Source of the DNA: Clostridiaceae bacterium BL-3
GTDB lineage: Bacteria; Bacillota; Clostridia; Clostridiales; Clostridiaceae
Direction: 5' to 3'
Length of the DNA: 64,000 nucleotides
Assembly: GCA_902809985.1 (NCBI GenBank)
Contig: CADDXC010000001.1
Span: 1,550,001 to 1,614,000 of the forward strand
Positions within the stretch are counted from its first letter, which is position 1, and every line of letters starts with the position of its first letter. The translations under genes and the position numbers were made by a program. The notes under the pieces were generated by a model. The model saw only the letters and a list, made by a program, of their open reading frames with translations. It was not told the origin of the DNA and did no database searches. Positions 9,632 through 18,721 of this stretch are shown piece by piece.

Positions 9632-10279
9632 TTACTTATTTTTAATAATTTTTTCTATTTCTTTCAAATCTTTCATTACCCAGGCTTCTGTGATATTTGA
9701 AAGTTCAATCCAGAATCCAATTTTAGCATTGGAATTGACGCAATTTCTCCAGGCCGGAACCCATTTGCACAAATGTTCTTTTAGGAACTTTTCCATTGAT
9801 GCCAAAATTTTTAATACCTTCTGAAAATCATCATATGTTTTAATACTGCAGAGCCTTGCCATAAAAGACAGTTCAAAGGCAAGATGATCTGCCGCCTCCC
9901 TGGGATTTACCTCTAAACCAAATTGATGATAGAACTCCCTTACGGAAAGCTCCGATTTTCCAAAAATAAGCCTATCCCTGCTCTCATATACGGATTCCCA
10001 GGGAGGTGCCAAAATACGTCCCGGCCCAACAAACAATCTCTGGTAATCTTCCCATAACTCTTTTTCATATCCAGGATTAAATTTATTACCACCCATCTCG
10101 CCTGATATTACCTTGGCTTTATCAGATAAGTCAATATCATCTTCATATTCGGAAAGCTTTTCCAGTAAATCAGTTTCTTTTAAAATTTTCAAACCTCTGC
10201 TCAAATTATCTCTATAAAAAAGAGCCAGCGTAGAATATACAGCTTCTCTTTCCATAAACCACAATTTTATACTGTCCAT
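9632..10279 (-). CDS. TorD/DmsD-family molybdoenzyme chaperone
   Basis: This all-helical chaperone of 215 residues is needed for inserting the molybdopterin cofactor into its partner reductase. The family marks FVGPGRILAPPWESVY and EAADHLAFEL (the TorD E..DHLAFEL motif) are clear. It is the last gene of the S-box operon, 15 bases after the Fe-S subunit. Because the partner has no Tat signal, its job here would be cofactor loading rather than export proofreading. No terminator is obvious after it. Confidence 0.88.
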   Translation of the reverse strand: MDSIKLWFMEREAVYSTLALFYRDNLSRGLKILKETDLLEKLSEYEDDIDLSDKAKVISGEMGGNKFNPGYEKELWEDYQRLFVGPGRILAPPWESVYESRDRLIFGKSELSVREFYHQFGLEVNPREAADHLAFELSFMARLCSIKTYDDFQKVLKILASMEKFLKEHLCKWVPAWRNCVNSNAKIGFWIELSNITEAWVMKDLKEIEKIIKNK

Positions 10280-10294
10280 TATAAAAAATTCTCC

Positions 10295-10876
10295 TTATTT
10301 TTTTAAAGCATCTCTATGGGGAGTGATTACTAAAGCGGGCTTTGTAGCATTTCCTTCAGGCATTCCCCGTACTTTACATATATTCCCATATCTTGCTTTA
10401 AGAAAATTCAGATCTCCATAATTCAAAACCCGCATGGGGCAGGCAGCTACACAGACAGGGGGTTTACCTTTGTCTATCAAATCCATGCAGAAATCACATT
10501 TTTTAACTTTTTTAGTGCTGGAGTCATATTGAGGTGCTTTATATGGACATGCCTTAATACAACTGCGGCACCCTATGCACAGATCTTCACAAATATATAC
10601 AATTCCATCTTTTTTTCTCTTTTTAATCGCCTTCACAGGACATGCCTTTACACAGGCAGGATCAATACAGTGATTGCAGCTTATTGAAATCCAGAAAGCA
10701 TATACCTTTGGTATAACTGCTCTTCCCCTTTTTATGTAACTGCCGCCAGACACCTCATACACATTTCTGAAATTCTGACCTGCTTCCAGATTGTTTTTAT
10801 CTTTGCAGGCTATTTTGCAGGTATTACATCCTGTACAATTTTTTTGTTCAAAATAAAATGCCAGCTGTGTGCACAT
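10295..10876 (-). CDS. DmsB-like four-cluster ferredoxin subunit
   Basis: This electron-transfer subunit of a DMSO-reductase-family enzyme has 193 residues and four cysteine groups: CTGCNTCKIAC, CNHCIDPACVKACP, CIGCRSCIKACP, and CDFCMDL with VCVAACP, enough for four 4Fe-4S clusters. No DmsC-type membrane anchor gene follows. The complex is therefore predicted to be soluble and fed by ferredoxin, or by an anchor encoded elsewhere. It lies 19 bases after the catalytic gene. Confidence 0.9.
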   Translation of the reverse strand: MCTQLAFYFEQKNCTGCNTCKIACKDKNNLEAGQNFRNVYEVSGGSYIKRGRAVIPKVYAFWISISCNHCIDPACVKACPVKAIKKRKKDGIVYICEDLCIGCRSCIKACPYKAPQYDSSTKKVKKCDFCMDLIDKGKPPVCVAACPMRVLNYGDLNFLKARYGNICKVRGMPEGNATKPALVITPHRDALKK

Positions 10877-10895
10877 CTTGTTAAATCTCCTTCCC

Positions 10896-13241
10896 TCAAT
10901 CCACTTTTTCTATTTCAACCAGGCTTGTATGGGATGGGTTCCCAAAAGCCAGAGGCGTTGGCTTATACTTGGTTAAAACATTTATACACCCTCTCCTGTC
11001 AATTCCCTTTTCATCCGGAGTCCACCAGCCTCCCTGGGGTATGGAAGCAACTCCCGGCATAATTCTGCTGGTAATTTTTACAGGTAAAATCATAACACCT
11101 CTGTCATTGTATACTTTGACCATATCCCCATCCTCAATGCCCCTTGATTTGGCATCTTCACAATTTACAAAAATCTTTTGTGGATCCACCTCCTCCATCC
11201 AGCTGTCATTGTCAAAGGTGGAATGAACCCTTCTTTTAGAATGATGGCCTATACACTGTATAGGATACTTTCCTATGAGAAAATCTTCCGGTCCCTCCCA
11301 GGCAGAAATATATTTGGGAACTGCCGGAATTTCTCTGTGATTGTCCATTTCCCACAATCTAGGTGAAAATATCTCTATTTTGCCGGAGGGCGTTGGAAAG
11401 GGATTAGCTGCAGGCTCCTCAATTTGCTTTTTAAAAGCAATGCTGGGCTTTTCATAAATCCACCGGTATACCCCTTTTTTCTTGAATTCTTCACAACTGG
11501 GAAAGCCAGGGTTTTTCTCGGCTGTTTTTTCAACAAGATATTCTATCCATTCATCAAGTGACTTTCCTTCCGTAAATTTATCTAAAAGTCCAAACCTTTT
11601 AGATAAATCACTTATCCAGTCATATCCATTTCTGCATTGAAAAACAGTATCCACGGCCTTGTTCATAAACAGCACATAATCACCAAATCCCCAGGGTGTG
11701 ACTATGTCTTCTCTTTCCAGCATATCGTCTGAAGGCAGTATTATATCTGAAAGCCTGGCACTTGCAGTCAGGAAATGATCACTTGTCACAATAAATTTTA
11801 CCAGATCTTTGTTTTTCAGAAGCGCTGCGGCAGCATTTGAATCCGTATGTTGATTTACAAGACAGTTTCCACCTAAATTGAATATGAATTTTATACTTGA
11901 GGACAACTTCTCTGTTCCCTTGACGCTTAAATTGGCTCCCATTCCCTTCCCTCTCACTATGGCATCAGGCCAGCTGAACATGGAAATTTTACTTTTATTG
12001 GGATTGTAGTGAGGAATTGACGCCACATATGCTTCTCTCACCGGATATCCTGTTCCAGACGCCCAGCCTCCACTAATACCTATATTGCCTGTCATGGCAG
12101 CTAAAACAGTTCCCCCTCTAACCACCTGTTCTCCGTAAGCATGTCTTTGAGGTCCGAATCCCTGTATCAGTGCTCCGGGTTTATCCAAGGCATACTCTTT
12201 TGCCAGTCTGACTATAGTTTCTTTTGGTATCCCTGTAATAGCCTCTGCCCAGACAGGAGTTTTAGGTATCCTATCACTGCATTCCCCAAGGACATAGCTT
12301 TTATAGGAATTTCCATAGGGAATGCCCGGCGGCATATGATTTTCATCAAAGCCAATACAGTACTTATCCAGGAAATGCTGATCCTGCAAATTTTCAGTAA
12401 TCATAACATAGGCCATTGCATCAAGCAGTGCATTATCCGTAGTAGGTCTAATTGGAATCCATTCATCTGCAAGGGCAATTGCTGTATTTGAATAAATCGG
12501 GTCAATACTTATTATCCTGACTCCTGCATTTTTTGCCATCTTAAGATAATAGGCGGTATTTGTACCATGTATGGTATCTGCCGGATTAAATCCAAGGAGG
12601 ATTATAAGCTTCGAATTCACCCAGTCTTCCCTGCTGTTTCCCGTATATATTGTGCCAAAAGTATAGGGAGTAGCTGCCTGAGTACAAGCCGTACTATAGG
12701 TTCCATAATAGGACAGATACCCTCCATACATTCCAAGGAGCCGCTTCATCCACACATTCTCCGAAAGCCTGCCTTCATTTCCGGTGGCATATTGGACATA
12801 TATTGAGTCAGGTCCATACTCATGCATAATTCTTTTTAAATTATCTGCAATATAATCCAATGCTTCATCCCAGCTTATGGGCTCAAACCTGCCTTCTCCA
12901 CGTTTTCCCCTGCGTTTCATAGGATATTTCAATCTATCACAATTGTACATGTGGTTGCGATAAGCTCGGCATCTCAAACACCCTCTCAGCTGTGGAGTCT
13001 TTTCAGTATCCGGAATATCGTCTTCGGTGGATATCCTGGCAATTCTATTCTTTTTTACATGGACTTTTATAATACACCTTCCACCACAATTATGAGAACT
13101 GGAGGTAGGAATGATCTTTTCCTCTTTATCCAGATCCCCTTCAGAGTTGAAGGAATAAAAGCCATCTTCACCAGCCAATTTTCCTATCAGTTTCAAGTTT
13201 TTTTCTTTTATACCCAACATTTTTACTTTTTCTTTCATCAT
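10896..13241 (-). CDS. DMSO-reductase-family molybdopterin oxidoreductase, catalytic subunit (DmsA-like)
   Basis: This 781-residue protein is of the Mo/W-bisMGD superfamily, DmsA/YnfE branch. It has an N-terminal Fe-S motif NCGGRC, then GCLRCRAY and DRLKYPMKR, and a serine at the expected Mo-ligand position in GTYSTA (S183), as in DMSO and biotin-sulfoxide reductases. Two oddities: there is no twin-arginine signal, so it should be cytoplasmic, and the first cysteine of the usual C-x3-C-x3-C motif reads as serine (S48, with H50 beside it). Upstream genes are NifDK-like and MetNIQ under an S-box, which points to a methylated sulfoxide or sulfone substrate. The substrate is inferred. Confidence 0.88.
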   Translation of the reverse strand: MMKEKVKMLGIKEKNLKLIGKLAGEDGFYSFNSEGDLDKEEKIIPTSSSHNCGGRCIIKVHVKKNRIARISTEDDIPDTEKTPQLRGCLRCRAYRNHMYNCDRLKYPMKRRGKRGEGRFEPISWDEALDYIADNLKRIMHEYGPDSIYVQYATGNEGRLSENVWMKRLLGMYGGYLSYYGTYSTACTQAATPYTFGTIYTGNSREDWVNSKLIILLGFNPADTIHGTNTAYYLKMAKNAGVRIISIDPIYSNTAIALADEWIPIRPTTDNALLDAMAYVMITENLQDQHFLDKYCIGFDENHMPPGIPYGNSYKSYVLGECSDRIPKTPVWAEAITGIPKETIVRLAKEYALDKPGALIQGFGPQRHAYGEQVVRGGTVLAAMTGNIGISGGWASGTGYPVREAYVASIPHYNPNKSKISMFSWPDAIVRGKGMGANLSVKGTEKLSSSIKFIFNLGGNCLVNQHTDSNAAAALLKNKDLVKFIVTSDHFLTASARLSDIILPSDDMLEREDIVTPWGFGDYVLFMNKAVDTVFQCRNGYDWISDLSKRFGLLDKFTEGKSLDEWIEYLVEKTAEKNPGFPSCEEFKKKGVYRWIYEKPSIAFKKQIEEPAANPFPTPSGKIEIFSPRLWEMDNHREIPAVPKYISAWEGPEDFLIGKYPIQCIGHHSKRRVHSTFDNDSWMEEVDPQKIFVNCEDAKSRGIEDGDMVKVYNDRGVMILPVKITSRIMPGVASIPQGGWWTPDEKGIDRRGCINVLTKYKPTPLAFGNPSHTSLVEIEKVD

Positions 13242-13257
13242 AATAGACTTCCTTCTA

Positions 13258-14595
13258 TTACTTATAAGTTGCGAGTATGTTGCTGTATATATCCTCCGCC
13301 AAGGTCAATCCTCCATCGTACCCAATATAGCCTCTGTTTAATACCAACCTATGCATAACCGGAAGAGATATATTTATCCAGAATCCATTTAACTCTGAAG
13401 CTATGTCTTTATCCCAGGAACTTCCCAAAATCAGAGGCTTATAATTGCCATGGGGGTATTTTCTCAATCTCTCATGTATTTTACCTCCGTCTATTTCAAA
13501 TACAACCTTGGATGAAACAGATTCAGACAAGTGCTCAAATTCATTTTCTATTTCACCTCTATATTCTTCCGGAGTATCATCTGTAATATACTGCTCTCCC
13601 GGGACAATTCCAAGCTCATTTACTAGAAACTTGCTTATTCCCAGCGTATAAAAAGAATCCGTTATATTAAAAAATCTATCTGCCATATCATATCTAAATT
13701 CTATAAAAAAGTCCAGTGATCTTTCAATATAATAATAAAATCTCTTTTCCTCTCCACTTATAAATTCCTCAACCTTCTTTTTATCCAGCTGAGCAAATTC
13801 TGCAACAGTTCTCAAAAATTTGCTGGTTTCTCTTGCTCCTATTGGAAGCACAGGATAATGCAGATAAGGGGTACCGTATTTTTCCTCTAGGTGTTTTGCA
13901 ATATTCAGCCCCACCCAGGGTGAAAGAACCAGATTAAATTGAGCATCGGGAATTGTCTTCCATTCATCCACTCCATTCGACTCTGTGCCAAAAAGTATAT
14001 TTACTTCAAGACCTATTCCCTGAAGTAATTTTTTTATTTCCATTAAATTACCTGTCCAGAATGAGTCCTGATAGGGCAATACAGACCAAACATTTACAAG
14101 TCCTTTTTTTACCTGTGCTTTTTTTTCACCTACAAATTGATCAATAATAGCCTTAATCACTATTTCATGTCCTTTAAAATTACTTCCCTTAAATCCACCC
14201 GTTTCAGCATAAACTATTGGAATTCCCCTATCTTTATATTCGCTTACCACCTGACCTACATCATCTCCTATTATATCGGAAGTACATCCTGTTAAAACCA
14301 CAAATAGATCGCCCTTTAAAACTTTTAAAGACCCATCTATTACTTGCCTCAACCTATTTTCTCCTCCAAACACAACTTCTCTTTCTGTGGTATTGGTACA
14401 TGGGACGGAACTTCCTCCGGAATAGCCTATGCCCTGATACCCAGATGCAACACTCAGTCCATCGTGAAGTTTAATTCCACAACCTGGACCAGAGTGTATT
14501 ATAGGAATAGCTTTCTTGATAGCCAGTACGGACTGCTCTGCTCCAAGTGCACAGTAATGTCTTGGCTGTTCCACTATATTAACCGTTTTTGCCAT
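13258..14595 (-). CDS. Nitrogenase-like protein, NifK-type beta subunit (copy 1)
   Basis: This 445-residue component-1 family protein has the three P-cluster-type cysteines of NifK in HYCALGAE (C15), SGPGCG (C39) and LTGCTSDIIGDD (C104). It is shorter than true NifK (over 500 residues), lacking an N-terminal extension. ATG 14595 is chosen because GGGAGGTGG sits just before it; the gene then overlaps the NifD-like partner by 17 bases, which suggests translational coupling. The operon holds no NifH, so the reductase component must come from elsewhere, for example the gene at 31792-32631. Confidence 0.85.
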   Translation of the reverse strand: MAKTVNIVEQPRHYCALGAEQSVLAIKKAIPIIHSGPGCGIKLHDGLSVASGYQGIGYSGGSSVPCTNTTEREVVFGGENRLRQVIDGSLKVLKGDLFVVLTGCTSDIIGDDVGQVVSEYKDRGIPIVYAETGGFKGSNFKGHEIVIKAIIDQFVGEKKAQVKKGLVNVWSVLPYQDSFWTGNLMEIKKLLQGIGLEVNILFGTESNGVDEWKTIPDAQFNLVLSPWVGLNIAKHLEEKYGTPYLHYPVLPIGARETSKFLRTVAEFAQLDKKKVEEFISGEEKRFYYYIERSLDFFIEFRYDMADRFFNITDSFYTLGISKFLVNELGIVPGEQYITDDTPEEYRGEIENEFEHLSESVSSKVVFEIDGGKIHERLRKYPHGNYKPLILGSSWDKDIASELNGFWINISLPVMHRLVLNRGYIGYDGGLTLAEDIYSNILATYK

Positions 14596-16060
14596 TATTA
14601 CCACCTCCCAGAAAATTATAAGGATCCTGATTCATCCACCAATCAGTATATGGAAGTTCACAATGACTGGCAATACTGCTTACAAACTCTTTAGTGGCAA
14701 GTACATCAATTATCTTATTGCCATAGTTTATGAGCCCTTCATATCCCAGTCCAAACTGCTCATCACCCATTAAAAACGTAGGTATACCAAGCTTTGGCCC
14801 CCATGAAGACATTCCACCGTGTCTTGCTACCAAAAGATCTGGTTTTAATCTGTTAAGTATATTCACCAGTTCAAAAGGCTGTTTATTACAGATATCAAAA
14901 TTTGGAATATCTCCATAATTTTTCACTACATGACCTAAACTATCACTTTTGGAACTCCTATCGTCATAACAGGGATCATGATGAAATACAGCTGCTCCCA
15001 CTACATCCATGTGAAGATCCTTCAAAAGGGCTATTAGACTGTGTCCATGAGCTGCTCCTGCAGTTACATACACTCTTTTGCCCTCCAATTTATTCCTAAG
15101 TCTTTCAAGGTCTTGAGCAATTTTATCTTTCTCGGACTTTATAAGTTTCTCCACTTTTCTTTCCCTTCCAGTAGCTTTTCCAAGCTCTCTAAACCATATA
15201 TCCGTACCATCTATCCCATAAGGAGGCGGCGATTTGATCTCTGTTACACCGTATTCCTGCTCCAGGCCAGCAGCCAAATATGTCCCAAGTGTGGGACATA
15301 TTTGAACAGTAGCTGCAGCTTCAGATATGCTTTCCAGTTTATCTATAGTTGAAAAAGGGACAATGTAATTTGGTTTCAATCCTATGCGGCCAAATAAATC
15401 GGTGAATATATCACTTCCCCAAAAATTAATTACATTTATAACATCATTTCTTTTTTTAACAGGTGGTTTGACAATTTTCCTCAAAATACCATGATATGCA
15501 GCATCAAAACCTGTTGTCCAAATCTTTGATCTAAATCCTTCACAGGATATATATACCACGGGTATTTTCAGTTCTTCCTGTAATTTATCAGTCACTCCCT
15601 CTACATCATCTCCGATGATTCCGGAAGCACAGGATGTAGTTACAAAAATTGCCCTGGGATTAAATCTTTTACAAGCTTCCCGTATAGTTTTCTCCAATTT
15701 AAAAATACCACCATAAATCATATCTTTTTCCTGTAAATTGGTATTTAACAATCTGGCATTTCTAAGTGGCATATTCCTCTTTACCTGTCCTACCCTGTTT
15801 GTAAAATTATAATCCTGAAAATCAGCAGAGCATCCTATAGGTGCGTGGTTTATCACCACTGCATCCTGTATCATAGCCAGCTGGCACAGTGCATTTCCTG
15901 AACTGCACCCAAGGCACTGGCTAAAACTTCTTCTTCTATCACATAATTTGCCACCTTTAGAAGCCCTGCATAATTCTTTAGCATTTCCAGCAAATCCTGT
16001 AATTGAACCCAATCTGGATTCTCTTATCTCCACTTCTGGAGATTTTATATTAACACTCAA
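14579..16060 (-). CDS. Nitrogenase-like protein, NifD-type alpha subunit (copy 1)
   Basis: This 493-residue homologue of NifD has P-cluster-type cysteines in CLGCSS (C49/C52), HAPIGC (C77) and TTSCASGIIGDD (C144), and a cysteine at C255 (QICPTLG) that aligns by eye with the FeMo-cofactor ligand Cys275. The partner His442 region reads LMGDEQFGLGYEG, so that histidine is missing. This fits a nitrogenase-like reductase such as MarD better than N2 fixation. The start is TTG 16060 behind GGAGGT. It follows metQ in the S-box operon. Confidence 0.85.
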   Translation of the reverse strand: MSVNIKSPEVEIRESRLGSITGFAGNAKELCRASKGGKLCDRRRSFSQCLGCSSGNALCQLAMIQDAVVINHAPIGCSADFQDYNFTNRVGQVKRNMPLRNARLLNTNLQEKDMIYGGIFKLEKTIREACKRFNPRAIFVTTSCASGIIGDDVEGVTDKLQEELKIPVVYISCEGFRSKIWTTGFDAAYHGILRKIVKPPVKKRNDVINVINFWGSDIFTDLFGRIGLKPNYIVPFSTIDKLESISEAAATVQICPTLGTYLAAGLEQEYGVTEIKSPPPYGIDGTDIWFRELGKATGRERKVEKLIKSEKDKIAQDLERLRNKLEGKRVYVTAGAAHGHSLIALLKDLHMDVVGAAVFHHDPCYDDRSSKSDSLGHVVKNYGDIPNFDICNKQPFELVNILNRLKPDLLVARHGGMSSWGPKLGIPTFLMGDEQFGLGYEGLINYGNKIIDVLATKEFVSSIASHCELPYTDWWMNQDPYNFLGGGNNGKNG

Positions 16061-16076
16061 TACTCATACCTCCATC

Positions 16077-16910
16077 TTAAAAAGCCGGTACTACTGCAAC
16101 TCCATATTTTTTCTTTATAAAATTCCTTACATCATCTGAATTAAGTGCCTTTACTATGGCTTTTATTTCCTTTTTATTTTCATCACCCTTTCTCACAACG
16201 ATTAAATTTGCATAAGGCGATTTACTATCTTCCCTAAATAATGCCTTATTGGGATCCAATTTTGCTTCAAGTACTAAATTTGTATTTATTATAGAACCAT
16301 CTACATCAGGCAGTACTCTAGGAAGCTGCGCCGCATCCACTTCAACAAACTGCAGGTTCTTTGAATTTTCAACAATATCTGAAGGCGTAGCACTATAGTT
16401 AGCTATTCCTGATTTTAATTTAATCAGACCCTGCTCCTGAAGAAGCTCCAGTGCCCTGTACTCATTGGATGGATTATTAGGTATGGCAATTTTAGCACCA
16501 TTTTTAAGTTCGCTTTTGGATTTAATTTTATCAGAATAAAAACCTATTGGTTCCACATGAACTTTTCCAGCTACAGCAAAATCATACCCTTTTTCCTTGG
16601 CTACAGACTCTAGATAGGGCAAATGCTGAAAATAATTTGCATCTATCTGATTTTCCTGCAGAGCTGGATTCAACTGATCCTCATCATCCAGTACCACTAC
16701 TTGTAAGTCAATTCCCTCTTTTGCAAGTGTCGGCTTTATATGATTCAATATTTCTGCATGGGGCACTGCTGCTGCACCTATCTTTACTGTAACGCTTTTG
16801 TCCTTGCTGCTCCCGCTGCCTGTACTATTTGAGCTACCTCCATTACCACAGCCTGAAAGCAGTCCTACAGCTATTGCCAGTACTAATGATATTACACTTT
16901 TCTTTTTCAT
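16077..16910 (-). CDS. metQ: Methionine-type ABC transporter substrate-binding lipoprotein
   Basis: NlpA/MetQ family, 277 residues: a signal peptide with lipobox LLSGC (Cys about residue 21), a Ser/Gly linker, then the MetQ core (KIGAAAVPHAEIL, NYFQHLPYL). It delivers methionine or a relative to MetNI at the membrane. It precedes the NifD-like gene by 16 bases. Because the downstream genes look like thioether or sulfoxide enzymes, a related substrate such as methionine sulfoxide is possible. Confidence 0.93.
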   Translation of the reverse strand: MKKKSVISLVLAIAVGLLSGCGNGGSSNSTGSGSSKDKSVTVKIGAAAVPHAEILNHIKPTLAKEGIDLQVVVLDDEDQLNPALQENQIDANYFQHLPYLESVAKEKGYDFAVAGKVHVEPIGFYSDKIKSKSELKNGAKIAIPNNPSNEYRALELLQEQGLIKLKSGIANYSATPSDIVENSKNLQFVEVDAAQLPRVLPDVDGSIINTNLVLEAKLDPNKALFREDSKSPYANLIVVRKGDENKKEIKAIVKALNSDDVRNFIKKKYGVAVVPAF

Positions 16911-16934
16911 ATTAATTCATCTCCCTTAAAAAAA

Positions 16935-17603
16935 TCAATCAAATTTATACCTTTTTTTATTTACATATCTAGAAATATGGTCTCCTGAAAACTGTATGAA
17001 CTGCACAAGACATATAAGCAGTACAACAGTAGCTACCATAATATCTTTACGAAATCTTTCGTATCCAAAACGTATTGCCAGACTTCCAAGCCCTCCTGCT
17101 CCTATAGCTCCAGCTACAGCGGTAAATTCAATAATGGATATCATGGAAATTGTAATTCCTCTTATAAGGGAAGGCAGTGCCTCTGGTATTAGAACTTTCA
17201 ATATGATCTGAAAAGGTTTTGCTCCCACAGCAAGAGCCGCTTCAATCTTCCCCCATTCCACTTCTTCTATGGATGTCTCAATAATTCTTGCCAAAAAAGG
17301 TGCTATTCCTATGGATATTGGGACAATCGCTGCTTTCATTCCCAGTGTGGTCCCAACAATCAATCTGGCCAGCGGCAATAAAACTACAATCAGTATTATA
17401 GATGGAAGGGATCTTATGGCATTTACTATAGTGGCCAGCACCCTATTCAATTTTTCATGTTCCAAAATATGTCCTTTTTTAGTAACCACCAATATAATTC
17501 CAAGTGGCATACCTATGAGAAGCGCTATACAGCCTGTTATAATCACCATTTCTATAGTTTCTGACAGTCCTTTTAAAATCAGCATCTTAAAATCATCAGT
17601 CAT
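16935..17603 (-). CDS. metI: Methionine-type ABC transporter permease
   Basis: This 222-residue membrane protein has about five to six hydrophobic segments and the EAA coupling loop EAALAVGAKPFQIILKVLIPEALPSLI. It overlaps metN by four bases (ATGA). The fold and gene order match MetI. Confidence 0.93.
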   Translation of the reverse strand: MTDDFKMLILKGLSETIEMVIITGCIALLIGMPLGIILVVTKKGHILEHEKLNRVLATIVNAIRSLPSIILIVVLLPLARLIVGTTLGMKAAIVPISIGIAPFLARIIETSIEEVEWGKIEAALAVGAKPFQIILKVLIPEALPSLIRGITISMISIIEFTAVAGAIGAGGLGSLAIRFGYERFRKDIMVATVVLLICLVQFIQFSGDHISRYVNKKRYKFD

Positions 17604-18379
17604 ATTACTTCACCTCCATGACAATCAGAATTTATATTGAAATTTCTCATTATTTTTACAAACTTTTTAGCAGTATCACTTTTAGGATTTAAAAATATTG
17701 AATTTGTACTTCCCACTTCTACAATTCTTCCTTCTTCAATCACTGCCATATTATTGCATATATATTTAACAACATCCAACTCGTGTGTTATAAGCAGAAT
17801 GGTTAAATTGAGTTTTCTATTTATATCTCTTAAAAGTTCTAATATAGAATAAGTAGTCTGTGGATCAAGGGCAGAAGTGGCCTCGTCACTTAAAAGTACA
17901 TCTGGCTCATTGGCAAGTGCCCGGGCTATTCCAACCCTCTGTTTTTGACCACCGCTCAACTGAGCAGGATAATAATCAACTTTGTCACTTAAATCCACTA
18001 GATTCAGTATTTCATGCACCCTTTCCTTCATTTTTCCCTCAGGATAGCCTGATATTTTAAGTGGAAAGGCTACATTTTTATATACAGTCATTGAGTCAAA
18101 CAAATTAAAGTCCTGAAATATTATTCCTATTTTTTTTCTGGCTTCTCTGAGCTCATCCTTATTCATGGAAGTTATATTTTTGTCTCCAATTATAACAGTT
18201 CCCGAAGTAGGTTCTTCAAGTCTGTTGAGACAGCGTATCATGGTAGATTTGCCGGCCCCACTAAACCCTATTATTCCAAAAATATCTCCCCTTTCAACTT
18301 CCAGATTTATATCTGTTAACACCTGAATATCTCCCTTTGGAGTATTAAATGTCTTGCTTAAATTCCTCACACTTATCAT
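17600..18379 (-). CDS. metN: Methionine-type ABC transporter ATPase
   Basis: This 259-residue ABC ATPase has Walker A GFSGAGKST, signature LSGGQKQRVGIARAL, Walker B DVLLSDEATSALD and a switch histidine in LLITHE. The C-terminal regulatory ACT-like domain present in longer MetN proteins (about 340 residues) is missing. It is the first gene after the S-box leader, so the eight-gene unit metN to torD is predicted to be switched off by SAM. Confidence 0.92.
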   Translation of the reverse strand: MISVRNLSKTFNTPKGDIQVLTDINLEVERGDIFGIIGFSGAGKSTMIRCLNRLEEPTSGTVIIGDKNITSMNKDELREARKKIGIIFQDFNLFDSMTVYKNVAFPLKISGYPEGKMKERVHEILNLVDLSDKVDYYPAQLSGGQKQRVGIARALANEPDVLLSDEATSALDPQTTYSILELLRDINRKLNLTILLITHELDVVKYICNNMAVIEEGRIVEVGSTNSIFLNPKSDTAKKFVKIMRNFNINSDCHGGEVI

Positions 18380-18433
18380 ATAATTGACTCTCCCCCTTTC
18401 TTTCAGAATTCAACAGCCAAATACATATAGGAC

Positions 18434-18490
18434 AAAAAAAGAGACTAAATTCTATAAAACAAAATTTAGTCTCCAGTTTTTCTGGTCAAC
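18434..18490 (-). terminator. Second leader terminator with conserved mini-hairpin, before metN
   Basis: On the minus strand a 22-base mini-hairpin (18469-18490: upper stem CCAG/CTGG, loop AAAAA) runs straight into an intrinsic terminator whose arms GAGACTAAATT and AATTTAGTCTC end in TTTTTTT. It is separate from the S-box terminator at 18525-18552. The same element occurs at 31622-31643, 40413-40434 and 42558-42579. Confidence 0.75.
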
Positions 18491-18524
18491 TTTTAAAAAT
18501 TATTTTAATTTAACTAATAAAATA

Positions 18525-18664
18525 AACCCAGGGAAAGTTCCTGAGTTTTTCTCAATGAATTCCCTCATTTTTCAGCTACATGCTGTAGGAATTAGCACCA
18601 TTGTATTGATCAATACTGGTTGCCGGACTTCATAGGGCCTTTCCCTCCGTCTCTCTTAATAAGT
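18525..18664 (-). promoter_or_regulatory. SAM-I (S-box) riboswitch of the metNIQ / NifDK-like / Dms-like operon
   Basis: The minus strand shows the S-box core: AAGAGAGACGGAGGG, GGCCCTATGAAGTCCGGCAACC, GGTGCTAATTCC and a closing AATGAGGG (aptamer about 18561-18664). A terminator hairpin follows (AACTCAGG paired with CCTGGGTT, 18525-18552, then TATTTTATT). SAM binding should terminate transcription. Confidence 0.92.
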
Positions 18665-18692
18665 TCATTTATCATTTGAAATTATATTACAT

Positions 18693-18721
18693 AGTATATC
18701 AATAATATTAAATACTGTCAA
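18693..18721 (-). promoter_or_regulatory. Sigma-A promoter of the S-box metNIQ operon
   Basis: On the minus strand TTGACA (18716-18721), exactly 17 bases, then TATACT (18693-18698). The predicted start is about 20-25 bases before the S-box. Confidence 0.8.
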
